This document shows positions 18,453 through 26,600 of a stretch of 64,000 nt of DNA, one piece after another (position 1 is the first letter of the stretch; each line of letters begins with the position of its first letter). The stretch is taken from contig UCKS01000008.1 of NCBI GenBank assembly GCA_900473045.1, positions 159,591 to 223,590 of the forward strand, given 5' to 3'. The notes below the pieces were generated by a model that was not told the origin of the DNA, searched no databases, and was given only the letters and a program-made list of their open reading frames with translations. Position numbers and translations under genes: made by a program. Origin of the DNA: Hyphomicrobiales bacterium (lineage in GTDB: Bacteria > Pseudomonadota > Alphaproteobacteria > Rhizobiales > Rhizobiaceae).

Positions 18453-19117
18453 CGGCGATCGGGACAGATGCGGGAAGCAGCCATGCCGACCGCATGGACC
18501 GGATGTATCGCACCCAGCGGCATGTCTACGATCTGACCCGTAAATACTATCTGTTCGGGCGCGATACGCTGATCAACGAGCTGAACGTTCCCGCCGGCGG
18601 CAGCGTGCTTGAAGTCGGCTGCGGTACCGGCCGCAATCTGGCGCTGATCGGTCGGCGTTTTCCGCACGCAAGGCTGTTCGGGCTCGATATTTCAGCGGAG
18701 ATGCTGGTCTCTGCCGAGGCAAAACTCGGTAAGCACGGCCGGACCCGCACAATCCTGCGCGTCGCCGACGCGACCGATTTTCAGCCGTCCGAATTCGGCG
18801 AGACGGGTTTCGACCGGATCGTCATTTCATACGCCCTGTCGATGATCCCGGACTGGGAAAAGGCAATCGGTGCGGCAATCGCCGCACTCAATCCGGGGGG
18901 ATCGCTGCACATTGCCGATTTCGGCCAGCAGGAGCGCCTGCCTCGCCTGTTCCGGCGCGGATTGCAGGCTTGGCTGAAGCGGTTCCACGTCACGCCGCGC
19001 GAGTCGATGGAGGCCGCTCTCAGGTTCAACGCCGGCAAGTTCGGCGACGTCCTGGAATTCCGACCGATCGGAGGTGGCTACGCCTGGCTCTTCACCTACC
19101 GGCGCACGGCACAATAA
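18449..19117 (+). CDS. btaB: Diacylglyceryl-homoserine N-methyltransferase BtaB
   Basis: This 222-residue class I methyltransferase has SAM motif I VLEVGCGTGRNLAL (near 50-63), LFGLDIS as motif II and a C-terminal region matching BtaB. It trimethylates the homoserine head group made by BtaA to give the betaine lipid DGTS, a phosphorus-free substitute for phosphatidylcholine. Start and stop codons are coupled with btaA, leaving little doubt about pairing. No gene follows closely. Confidence 0.92.
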   Translation: MTAIGTDAGSSHADRMDRMYRTQRHVYDLTRKYYLFGRDTLINELNVPAGGSVLEVGCGTGRNLALIGRRFPHARLFGLDISAEMLVSAEAKLGKHGRTRTILRVADATDFQPSEFGETGFDRIVISYALSMIPDWEKAIGAAIAALNPGGSLHIADFGQQERLPRLFRRGLQAWLKRFHVTPRESMEAALRFNAGKFGDVLEFRPIGGGYAWLFTYRRTAQ

Positions 19118-19337
19118 GCCGTCGCAAGCCTCACGACATCATTGCGTTCTACCGTTGAACCGTCGGCAAATGCGTGCCGCTGGCGTTTTGACGCGCCGCT
19201 TTCGCAATTGCCGCTTGAAACTAACGCAATTTTTACGATGATATGGTGAAAATGAGGTTCATGCCTCCTGGGGGATTCACATCAGCGGATATCATCGTGT
19301 GAGGCAGCAACGTCGATCGTTTCAGAACGGAAACCTC

Positions 19338-20138
19338 ATGCGCCGGCTATTCCTGGCTCTTCTGCCTATTGTCTCGCTGCTTTCCGCCTGCACATCGACA
19401 GATTACGATCTCGTCTCCACCGCATCGATCCCGCCAAAGTTTCAGGACAAGGATCCGCAGAATTTCGGGACGCGCACGCCGCAGCATCACAATATCCACG
19501 GCATCGACGTGTCGAAATGGCAGGGTGATATCGACTGGGCCAAGGTAAAGGGCTCCGGCGTCTCCTTCGCCTTCATCAAGGCGACGGAAGGCAAGGACCG
19601 GATCGACGCCAAGTTCGGCGAATACTGGCAGAAGGCTCGCGCCGCCGGCCTGCCCTATGCCCCATACCACTTCTACTATTTCTGCTCCACGGCCGACGAT
19701 CAGGCCGACTGGTTCATTGCCAATGTGCCCAAGAGCGCGGTCTACCTGCCGCCGGTTCTCGACGTCGAATGGAACGGTGAATCCAAGACCTGCAAGTATC
19801 GGCCGTCGCCGCTGACCGTCCAGAGCGAAATGAAGCGTTTCATGGACCGGCTGGAGGCCTATTACGGCAAGCGCCCGATCATCTACACATCGGTCGATTT
19901 CCACCGCGACAATCTTGTCGGCCAGTTCACGGACTATCATTTCTGGGTCCGCTCGGTCGCCGCGCACCCAACGGAAATCTACACCGAGCGCCGCTGGGCC
20001 TTCTGGCAATATACCAGCACCGGCGTCATCCCCGGTATTCAGGGCAATACCGACATCAACGTTTTCGCGGGTTCCCAGAAGAACTGGAAGAGCTGGGTCG
20101 CAGCCGTTTCCAAGCCCCGCGAACCGGCGCAAAACTGA
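19338..20138 (+). CDS. GH25 lysozyme-like lipoprotein
   Basis: This 266-residue protein has a lipoprotein signal (lipobox LLSAC near residue 18) and a GH25 domain starting GIDVSKWQGDIDW. The catalytic DxE-type acidic pair is in PPVLDVEWNG. The WAFWQYTSTGVIPGIQGNTDIN C-terminal block is typical of the family. GH25 enzymes are N-acetylmuramidases often found in phage and secreted lysins; here no phage genes surround it. The start at 19338 (MRRLFLA) gives a clean signal peptide; the frame from 19299 does not. An outer-membrane-anchored wall hydrolase is inferred. Confidence 0.87.
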   Translation: MRRLFLALLPIVSLLSACTSTDYDLVSTASIPPKFQDKDPQNFGTRTPQHHNIHGIDVSKWQGDIDWAKVKGSGVSFAFIKATEGKDRIDAKFGEYWQKARAAGLPYAPYHFYYFCSTADDQADWFIANVPKSAVYLPPVLDVEWNGESKTCKYRPSPLTVQSEMKRFMDRLEAYYGKRPIIYTSVDFHRDNLVGQFTDYHFWVRSVAAHPTEIYTERRWAFWQYTSTGVIPGIQGNTDINVFAGSQKNWKSWVAAVSKPREPAQN

Positions 20139-20269
20139 GACAGATACGCCGGTCTTTCTTCTTTCCGCCCCATTGCCGTGCGACAGCCGCTGCCATATTT
20201 TCAGCGAAACAAAGGTAGCCGTTTTCGCGCTGCTTTCGGCCGGTTTTGGCCTGACAACAAGGACTTGCG

Positions 20270-21487
20270 ATGACACGCAGCACACTGCGCTCCGTTCTTT
20301 CGATCGGTTTTCTCACCCTTCTGGCCTCGTCTGCGCTGGCGCAGCAGGCTGCAAAGCCTGCCACCCCTGCAGTCGCCTGCGGCGGCGATCTCGCCGCCTT
20401 CCTGCAGGGCGTCAAGGCGGAGGCGATTGCCAAGGGTATTCCGGCCGACGTCGTCGATCGTGCGCTGGCCGGTGCCGCCATTTCGGAGAAGGTGCTGAGC
20501 CGTGACCGGGCCCAGGGCGTCTTCAAACAGAGCTTTACCGAATTCTCGCAGCGCACCGTCAGCAAGGCGCGGCTGGATATCGGCGCTAAGAAGATGAAGG
20601 AATATGCCGCAGTCTTTGAACGGGCCGAAAAGGAATTCGGCGTTCCAGCTCCGGTGATCACCGCCTTCTGGGCAATGGAAACCGATTTCGGCGCAGTCCA
20701 GGGCGATTTCAATACCCGCAACGCTCTGGTGACGCTGTCGCATGATTGCCGCCGCCCGGAAATGTTCCGTCCACAACTGATCTCGGCCATCGAGATGGTT
20801 CAACACGGCGACCTCGATCCGGAAACAACGACGGGCGCCTGGGCCGGCGAAATCGGCCAGGTGCAGATGCTGCCGGAAGACATTATCGCACAGGGCATGG
20901 ATGGCGACGGCGATGGTCACGTCAACCTCAAGCAGAGCTCGCCGGATGCGATCCTGACGGCGGCGAAATTCATCAAGAGCCTCGGGTTTGTCGCCGGCCA
21001 ACCGTGGATTCAGGAAGTCAATCTGCCGGAAAACCTGCCTTGGGAGAAGACCGGGTTGCAGACGGGCATGACCGCCGGCGACTGGTTCAAACTCGGCGTC
21101 AAGCCGCGCGACGGCAACACCGCATTCCCCCAGCTTGCCTCATCTCTGGTCATCCCGCAGGGCCGCCACGGCGTCGCCTTCCTGACCTACCCGAACTTCA
21201 ACGTCTATCTCGAATGGAACCAGTCGTTCATCTACACGACTTCGGCTGCCTATTTCGCCACTCGGCTTGCCGGCGCCCCGACATATGACAACCATACGCC
21301 GGACCCGGGATTGACCGACGAAGGCATGAAGGCGCTACAAACGAAGCTGCAGGCCAAGGGCCATGATGTCGGCAAGATCGACGGCATCCTCGGATCCGGC
21401 ACCCGTGCTGCTCTTCAGAAGGAACAGTTGCGCCTTGGCATCCCGGCCGATGGCTGGGCAACGCCCGACGTTCTCAACGCTCTGTAA
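20270..21487 (+). CDS. Lytic murein transglycosylase, MltB family
   Basis: This 405-residue protein has a signal peptide (about 1-24), an SLT_2 (GH103) domain with the catalytic Glu in AFWAMETDFGA, and GEIGQVQMLPEDI as the second conserved block. A C-terminal PG_binding_1 domain (about 335-400) includes DGILGSGTRAALQ. It releases anhydro-muropeptides in the periplasm. There is no lipobox, unlike E. coli MltB, so it should be soluble. Its 3' end overlaps the convergent antiporter gene by 14 bp. Confidence 0.9.
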   Translation: MTRSTLRSVLSIGFLTLLASSALAQQAAKPATPAVACGGDLAAFLQGVKAEAIAKGIPADVVDRALAGAAISEKVLSRDRAQGVFKQSFTEFSQRTVSKARLDIGAKKMKEYAAVFERAEKEFGVPAPVITAFWAMETDFGAVQGDFNTRNALVTLSHDCRRPEMFRPQLISAIEMVQHGDLDPETTTGAWAGEIGQVQMLPEDIIAQGMDGDGDGHVNLKQSSPDAILTAAKFIKSLGFVAGQPWIQEVNLPENLPWEKTGLQTGMTAGDWFKLGVKPRDGNTAFPQLASSLVIPQGRHGVAFLTYPNFNVYLEWNQSFIYTTSAAYFATRLAGAPTYDNHTPDPGLTDEGMKALQTKLQAKGHDVGKIDGILGSGTRAALQKEQLRLGIPADGWATPDVLNAL

Positions 21488-22856
21488 GATCGTCTTCAGT
21501 CTTGTTTTCCAACCTTGCCCGCCGCCGGTGATGGCGGGCAAGGCGCGAAGCGCGGTAGCGCAGCATCAACGACCAGCGGGCACCGGCAAGTGCTGCTCCC
21601 CGTTTCGACACCTCGCTCAGTTCGCGTGCATAGGCGACTGCAAAGGCCTCGCGGTACGTCAGCAGATGTCCGGAAGCAATATTTTCCAGCCGGTGCATCA
21701 TGCTCACCCAAAGCGGCGAAACCAGCAGCGACACTGCCGTGACGGCAATTGCCACCTTATAGGTATCGAATTGCAGCACGCCCGCGCCAAGCCCGGCAGC
21801 GGCCAGCACGAAGGAAAATTCGCCGATCTGCGCCATCGATAGGCCGGCGACCAGGGCAATCTGCGGCGATGAGCCGGTCTTGCGCAGCAGGAAAATGTTC
21901 AGCACGGTCTTGGCCGCAATGACGATCAGCGCAGCACTGAGCACCGACCAGAAATTCTCGCCAATGAAAGTGAGGTCGATCAGCAACCCGATCGACAGGA
22001 AGAAAACCACCAAAAGCACGCTCTGGATCGGCTCGATCACCGGGATCACCCGGCTGCGCAAGGTGGAATTGCCAATCACGATGCCGGACAGAAATGCGCC
22101 ATAGGCCGGCGACATGCCCGCGAGACCGGAAATGGCGGCGGCGCCGAAGCAGACGGCAAGCGCGCCCAAAGCCAGGATCTCGACCTTGTCTTCGACCGCC
22201 TCGCTATAGGGAACCTTCAACTTGCCGTGGCGGCCGAACCACCAGAGCAGGGCCGCCAGAATGCCGATCGCGATGACCATCTTGATCGCGATGATGCCGA
22301 TATGCAGCTCCTCGCCACCAAGGCTCGAGACCAGGATCAGCATCGGGACAACGGCGATATCCTGCGCAATCAGCACGCCGACGGCGATCCGCCCGGTCTC
22401 GCTGCGCAGCTCGCCCATGTCCTCCAGCATCTTCATGGCAACGACAGTGGAAGACATCGCGATAACGAAACCGAGGATCAGCCCCTCAGCCATGGTCGCG
22501 CCGGTGATCAGCGCGATCAGGCCCGCCGCAGCGATGGCCGCGATCACCTGCCCGCCCGCAACGCTCAAGGCCTGGCGCAGGCTGAGCACGAACGCCTTGA
22601 TCGACAGTTCCATGCCGATGAAGAACAGAAGGACGACGACGCCCATTTCGGCAAGCAGCGTGACATTGGCGTTGTTGGAGATGAAGCCGAACCCCGTCGG
22701 CCCCAGGGCAACCCCCGCCAGAATGAAGCCGACCAGCGGCGGTTGCCGCAGCCGCAGGAAGCCCAGCCCCAGAATGGCTGCGACCGCCACGACGATGGCG
22801 ATAGAGATCAGCCCCTGGCCATCATGCGCCGCGGCGGCGATCGATTGTGTCGTCAA
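21474..22856 (-). CDS. Monovalent cation:proton antiporter, CPA2 family (KefB/YbaL-like)
   Basis: This 460-residue integral membrane protein has about twelve hydrophobic segments and the CPA2 blocks VALGPTGFGF, LFFIGMELS, AQDIAVVPML and GMSPAYGAFLSGIVIGNS. It lacks the C-terminal TrkA-N (KTN) nucleotide-binding domain of KefB/KefC, ending in a basic tail of about 40 residues. It probably exchanges K+ or Na+ for protons at the inner membrane. Several long frames on the opposite strand are shadows of its coding bias. It is transcribed away from the downstream DMT gene. Confidence 0.9.
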   Translation of the reverse strand: MTTQSIAAAAHDGQGLISIAIVVAVAAILGLGFLRLRQPPLVGFILAGVALGPTGFGFISNNANVTLLAEMGVVVLLFFIGMELSIKAFVLSLRQALSVAGGQVIAAIAAAGLIALITGATMAEGLILGFVIAMSSTVVAMKMLEDMGELRSETGRIAVGVLIAQDIAVVPMLILVSSLGGEELHIGIIAIKMVIAIGILAALLWWFGRHGKLKVPYSEAVEDKVEILALGALAVCFGAAAISGLAGMSPAYGAFLSGIVIGNSTLRSRVIPVIEPIQSVLLVVFFLSIGLLIDLTFIGENFWSVLSAALIVIAAKTVLNIFLLRKTGSSPQIALVAGLSMAQIGEFSFVLAAAGLGAGVLQFDTYKVAIAVTAVSLLVSPLWVSMMHRLENIASGHLLTYREAFAVAYARELSEVSKRGAALAGARWSLMLRYRASRLARHHRRRARLENKTEDDLTER

Positions 22857-22988
22857 AGGCTCCAGCAGATCGTCCTCATATCTATGCCATGCCTATCTGT
22901 GACATGGTTGAAGAATCGGGTGGATAAATCCCACCCTACGCCTTAACGCTCGCTATGTTCCGAATGAGGCAGGGGAAGGTCAAGTCAC

Positions 22989-23924
22989 ATGCATGCGAAA
23001 GCCGACGGTCTGCAGAACCGCATGACGCTTGCCACCTGGGGCCTTCTGGCTCTGCTCGGGCTGATCTGGGGCGGTTCGTTCTTTTTCGCGCGCATCGCCA
23101 TCCAACATGTGCCGGCATTTACCCTTGTTCTGCTGCGCGTAGCGCTGGCGGCATTGGCGCTGCATATCTACGTGTTCGGCCGCCATGATATTTACCGCGA
23201 ACTCAAGGCCCGCTGGCCGCAATTCCTGCTGCTCGGCCTGATCAACAACGCCATTCCGCACACATTCATCTTTCTAGGCCAGACACAGATCGGCGCCGGG
23301 CTCGCGGCCATCCTCAACGCCACCACGCCAGTCTGGACCGTGCTGATCGCCAATGCGCTGACGCAGGACGAGAAGTTGAGCCTCGCCAAGATCGCCGGCT
23401 GCCTGCTCGGCCTTGCCGGCACAGCCGTCCTGATCGGCCCCAGTGTCCTACCGGGCCTGACGCAGGCGGGCAGCAGCATTCCGCTCTGGGCGTTGCTGTT
23501 TCCGGTGGCCGCCGCGATCAGCTATGGTTTTGCGGCGACCTATGGTAAGCGCTTCCGGGGACTGGCAGCACCGGTCACGGCGGCCGGACAGCTCACCGCA
23601 TCGACGCTGATCATGCTGCCACTCTCCCTGATCGTCGATCAGCCATGGCAGTTGCCCTTTCCACCGATGACCTCCGTGCTGGCGATTCTCGCTTTGGCGC
23701 TTCTATCGACCGCCTACGGCTATATTTTATTCTTCCGCATCATGAGCCGGGCCGGTGCCACCAATACGTCGCTGGTCACCCTTCTGGTGCCGCCAAGCGC
23801 CATTTTCCTCGGCGTCCTGTTCCTCGGGGAAACGCTGGAGAAGACCGATATTGCCGGCATGCTGCTGATCGCAGCTGGCCTCGTGGTGCTTGACGGCCGC
23901 CTTCTGCCCGGCCGCCGCACATAA
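22989..23924 (+). CDS. DMT superfamily transporter (EamA domains)
   Basis: This is a 311-residue, ten-segment DMT transporter with two EamA repeats; the first begins LIWGGSFFFARIAI and the second repeat has the family's FLGVLFLGETL helix. It is one of three DMT transporters in this window. Substrate cannot be told from sequence. Purine-rich sequence (GGGGAAGG) precedes the ATG at 22989. A small UUCG-loop hairpin (23946-23961) lies just after its stop. Confidence 0.86.
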   Translation: MHAKADGLQNRMTLATWGLLALLGLIWGGSFFFARIAIQHVPAFTLVLLRVALAALALHIYVFGRHDIYRELKARWPQFLLLGLINNAIPHTFIFLGQTQIGAGLAAILNATTPVWTVLIANALTQDEKLSLAKIAGCLLGLAGTAVLIGPSVLPGLTQAGSSIPLWALLFPVAAAISYGFAATYGKRFRGLAAPVTAAGQLTASTLIMLPLSLIVDQPWQLPFPPMTSVLAILALALLSTAYGYILFFRIMSRAGATNTSLVTLLVPPSAIFLGVLFLGETLEKTDIAGMLLIAAGLVVLDGRLLPGRRT

Positions 23925-24191
23925 ACGCCAACCATGGAATCAAACGCCTGCTTCGGCAGGCTGAGGATGTGTCCAATTGGTCACTCACAGCGCATTTCAG
24001 CGTGTCACATTAACCAAAGTAAAGACATTGTGAAAAAATTGTGGCGACGGAAAAAACTGCTATTAATCATGGACTTACCCCTGTGAATAAGCTCCTCCGG
24101 GGCATGCAATACCGCAACGCAGCATAACTTTTCCTTTCATGCGTGACATTTTCCCCCTATCTTTCGGAGGTCAACGCAAGGAGGGCCGGTT
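23925..24191. other. Intergenic region ahead of a small ORF
   Basis: This stretch has a GCCTGC-TTCG-GCAGGC hairpin at 23946-23961 just after the DMT gene, without a T-run, then AT-rich sequence at about 24000-24060 that could carry a promoter for the short ORF at 24192. No longer gene is supported on either strand. Confidence 0.4.
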
Positions 24192-24269
24192 ATGGGAATG
24201 ACACATTCGTTGAATGTCCTCATGATAAGTGCAGCGTTCGTATTTATCGGAAGCATGCTTTTCATCTGA
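24192..24269 (+). CDS. Putative 25-residue single-span membrane peptide
   Basis: The ATG at 24192 is preceded by AAGGAGGGCCGGTT, a near-perfect Shine-Dalgarno at good distance. The frame encodes MGMTHSLNVLMISAAFVFIG then SMLFI and stops. Residues 7-25 form one hydrophobic helix, so a tiny inner-membrane protein is likely. It lies in a gene-poor 530-bp region with its own room for a promoter. The strong ribosome site and the all-hydrophobic composition argue against chance. I do not recognise a named family. Confidence 0.55.
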   Translation: MGMTHSLNVLMISAAFVFIGSMLFI

Positions 24270-24391
24270 AAGCATTAGCCACATAGTCCAATCGATAGAG
24301 TAGGACTTTAGACCGCAATCCATTGCAGCACGACTCAGCCAGGCAAGGCGCTCTGAAAAGGATCGTAAACCTGAAGCTGCCAAAGATAAAA

Positions 24392-24423
24392 AAGCCCTTG
24401 AAACCATCCGGTCTCGAGGGCTT
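24392..24423 (-). terminator. Rho-independent terminator of metF
   Basis: On the minus strand AAGCCCTCG pairs with CAAGGGCTT over nearly nine bases around a 14-base loop, followed by TTTTTTATC. It lies about 33 bp after the metF stop. Confidence 0.75.
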
Positions 24424-24455
24424 TGTCTATTTCAACGGCGCAATATTTACCAGAT

Positions 24456-25382
24456 TCAGGCAGCGGCACCCGCTGAGCGGGACTGAACTGCGGCCGGCAC
24501 TACCCGCTCAAACCCAACGAGATCGCACACGGCTGCCACCAAAGGCGAACGGTTCATCGTGTAGAGATGGAAATCGCGCAGGCCACGCCGCGCCAGATCG
24601 ACGATCTGCTCTGCGGCGATATGGGTGGCTTCCTTGAAACGTTCGTCGGGGCTTGCATCGAGATGGACCAGCCGGGTGACGATAGCCTCGGGCACCTTTG
24701 CACCACAGAGTGCGGCAAACTTGGTGATCCCCGCCAGGTTATTGATCGGCATGATACCGGGGACAACAGGAATAGAGATACCCGCCCGCCGGACACGCTC
24801 GAGATAGCGCTCGAAATCAGTGTTATCGAAGAAGAACTGGGTGAGCGCCCGCGTCGCGCCATTATCGACCTTCCGCTTCAGCATATCGATATCGGCATCG
24901 ACATCCGGGCTTTCAGGGTGCTTTTCCGGATAGGCGGAGACCGAAATATCGAAATCGCCCTTCGCCCGAATTGCCGCCACCAGCGCCGCAGCATTCTCGT
25001 AACCGCCCGGAAACGGCTCGTAGCGCGCACCAATACCGCCCTGGGGGTCACCCCGCAAAACCACGAAATGACGCACGCCCTTGCCAATGAACTCGTCAAC
25101 GATCACATCGACTTCGGCCTTCGTTGCGCCGACACAGGTCAGGTGCGCCGCAGTATTGGCAAAACCCTCGTCATGGATCATCCGCTGTACGGCGGTCAAC
25201 GAGCGCGCCTTGGTGGAGCCGCCAGCGCCATAGGTCATGGTGACAAAAGCCGGATCGAAGGCAGACAGTTCCGCGACGGTCTGGAACAGGTGGGCTTCCA
25301 TGTCGTCGTTCTTCGGCGGGAAATATTCGAAGGAAAGCCGCAGGTTTCCACGTTCGGCCGGGTAAAGGGTGTGTATCGGCAT
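24456..25382 (-). CDS. metF: Methylenetetrahydrofolate reductase [NAD(P)H] MetF
   Basis: This 308-residue FAD-containing TIM-barrel enzyme reduces 5,10-methylene-THF to 5-methyl-THF for methionine synthesis. Diagnostic blocks are SFEYFPPK at the N-terminus, FVTMTYGAGGST, LRGDPQGG and the folate-binding AGISIPVVPGIMPI. The start at 25382 is behind GGGAGGACATGAC; the frame runs back to 25463 but overlaps the upstream gene. Only one base separates it from the stop of the ArsR-methyltransferase regulator, which is probably in the same transcript. metH is not in the window. Confidence 0.95.
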   Translation of the reverse strand: MPIHTLYPAERGNLRLSFEYFPPKNDDMEAHLFQTVAELSAFDPAFVTMTYGAGGSTKARSLTAVQRMIHDEGFANTAAHLTCVGATKAEVDVIVDEFIGKGVRHFVVLRGDPQGGIGARYEPFPGGYENAAALVAAIRAKGDFDISVSAYPEKHPESPDVDADIDMLKRKVDNGATRALTQFFFDNTDFERYLERVRRAGISIPVVPGIMPINNLAGITKFAALCGAKVPEAIVTRLVHLDASPDERFKEATHIAAEQIVDLARRGLRDFHLYTMNRSPLVAAVCDLVGFERVVPAAVQSRSAGAAA

Positions 25383-25383
25383 G

Positions 25384-26412
25384 TCATGTCCTCCCGGCAT
25401 AGGCGAGAGCACGCTTGCCCTCGGGTGTATCGATTGAAGCGGCCTGCCGGTTGTCGCGGGCAAGCCAGATGGTCACCGTCAGCTGCCGGTCCCGATCGGT
25501 CTCCGGGGTCAGATCCACCGTCTCCTCGACGCTCAACCCGGCCTTTTCCAGCCACTCGGCCATCGTCTGGCGCGAAAAACCGAGGCGCATATGCGCATGC
25601 TCGTCACGCAGATATTCCAGCGTGTGCGGGGCAAGATCGATGATCGCCAGCCGGCCGCCGGGCACAAGCATGCGGGCAGCCTCGGCAATCGCCGCCTGCG
25701 GCTGTGGCAGGAAGTGCAGGACCTGGTGGATGGTGACGAGATCGAACTGACGGCCATCCAGCGGCAGGTTGAAGATATCGCCATGCCGGATCGAGGCCTT
25801 GGTGATGCCGGCGCGATCAAGATTGGCGCGGGCCACGGCCAGCATGTCACGGCTGGCATCGACACCGACGCCACGGCGATACAGTCCTTCGAGAAGCTGG
25901 AGGATGCGGCCGGTGCCTGTTCCAAGATCAAGCAGCCCATCGACCGGCTCGGTGCCGACAACCTTTTTCAAGGCCGCCTCGACATCCGCCTCGCTGACAT
26001 GCAGGCGGCGCAACTCGTCCCATTCGGCGGCATTGCGGCTGAAATAGTCCTGCGCCTTTTCGGAGCGCGCCTGTTTCAGAGCGACCAACCGCTCGCCGTC
26101 GCGCGTCAGTACGGCATCGGCAATATCGGAGGCCGACAGCAGGTCGCGCACCAGCGCCACGCCCGCCCCCTCGCCCCGCAGGCGAAAATAGGCCCAGGCG
26201 CCTTCCTGATAGCGATCGATCAAAGCGACTTCGGCAAGGAGCTTCAGGTGCCGGGAAATTCGGGGCTGCGATTGACCGAGAATTTCGGTAAGATCGGTCA
26301 CGGTCAGGTCTCCGGCAGCCAGAAGCGCCAGAAGCCGCATGCGCGTCGGCTCGCCTGCTGCCTTCAGCACATCGACCAACTCGTCCAGTCCCAGCCCGCG
26401 TTCTCGCGCCAT
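25384..26412 (-). CDS. ArsR-family regulator fused to a SAM-dependent methyltransferase domain (SahR-like)
   Basis: About 342 residues. An ArsR winged-helix domain (about 1-90; EPTRMRLLALLAAGDLTVTDL, QSQPRISRHLKLL) has no obvious cysteine metal site. It is fused to a class I methyltransferase domain (about 135-340; LLDLGTGTGRILQLL). The architecture and the position one base ahead of metF match SahR, described in Proteobacteria as an S-adenosylhomocysteine-responsive repressor of methionine-cycle genes. The methyltransferase domain would then serve as a ligand sensor. The start is uncertain: ATG at 26412 or 26424 (the frame also opens with GTG at 26430). A palindrome sits directly upstream. 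Confidence 0.8.
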   Translation of the reverse strand: MARERGLGLDELVDVLKAAGEPTRMRLLALLAAGDLTVTDLTEILGQSQPRISRHLKLLAEVALIDRYQEGAWAYFRLRGEGAGVALVRDLLSASDIADAVLTRDGERLVALKQARSEKAQDYFSRNAAEWDELRRLHVSEADVEAALKKVVGTEPVDGLLDLGTGTGRILQLLEGLYRRGVGVDASRDMLAVARANLDRAGITKASIRHGDIFNLPLDGRQFDLVTIHQVLHFLPQPQAAIAEAARMLVPGGRLAIIDLAPHTLEYLRDEHAHMRLGFSRQTMAEWLEKAGLSVEETVDLTPETDRDRQLTVTIWLARDNRQAASIDTPEGKRALAYAGRT

Positions 26413-26427
26413 CGCCCACCCCATCAA

Positions 26428-26449
26428 CACATAAAGATATGTTTATGTG
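26428..26449. promoter_or_regulatory. Perfect inverted repeat at the regulator start (putative operator)
   Basis: CACATAAA and TTTATGTG are perfect 8-base arms around GATATG. The site lies immediately upstream of the ArsR-methyltransferase start, where an autorepressor of the ArsR family would bind. It probably controls the regulator-metF transcript. Confidence 0.65.
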
Positions 26450-26505
26450 ATTTTCGGGATTTTCGCAAGTTGAAATGTTGCGTTGGTCACAGACATAGAG
26501 ACATG

Positions 26506-26530
26506 AAAAAGGCGGCCCTTGCGGACCGCC
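26506..26530 (-). terminator. Rho-independent terminator of ettA
   Basis: On the minus strand GGCGGTCC-GCAA-GGGCCGCC forms an eight-pair stem (one G-U) followed by TTTTT. It lies about 70 bp beyond the ettA stop. Confidence 0.8.
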
Positions 26531-26600
26531 TGATCTGTTTTAATCCGGCAAGGCAACAGATTGCCGCTGCCGGTGCGCAAGCACAAACGCTCGCCCGTGA

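Noticed and set aside
19338..21487. Prophage lysis genes (GH25 lysozyme plus transglycosylase)
   Set aside because: There is no holin, integrase, structural gene or attachment site nearby, and both proteins have lipoprotein or secretory signals typical of cellular wall enzymes.
22222..22946. Two overlapping plus-strand frames of 226-239 codons
   Set aside because: They lie antisense to the CPA2 antiporter, have low-complexity composition typical of shadow frames, and no motifs.
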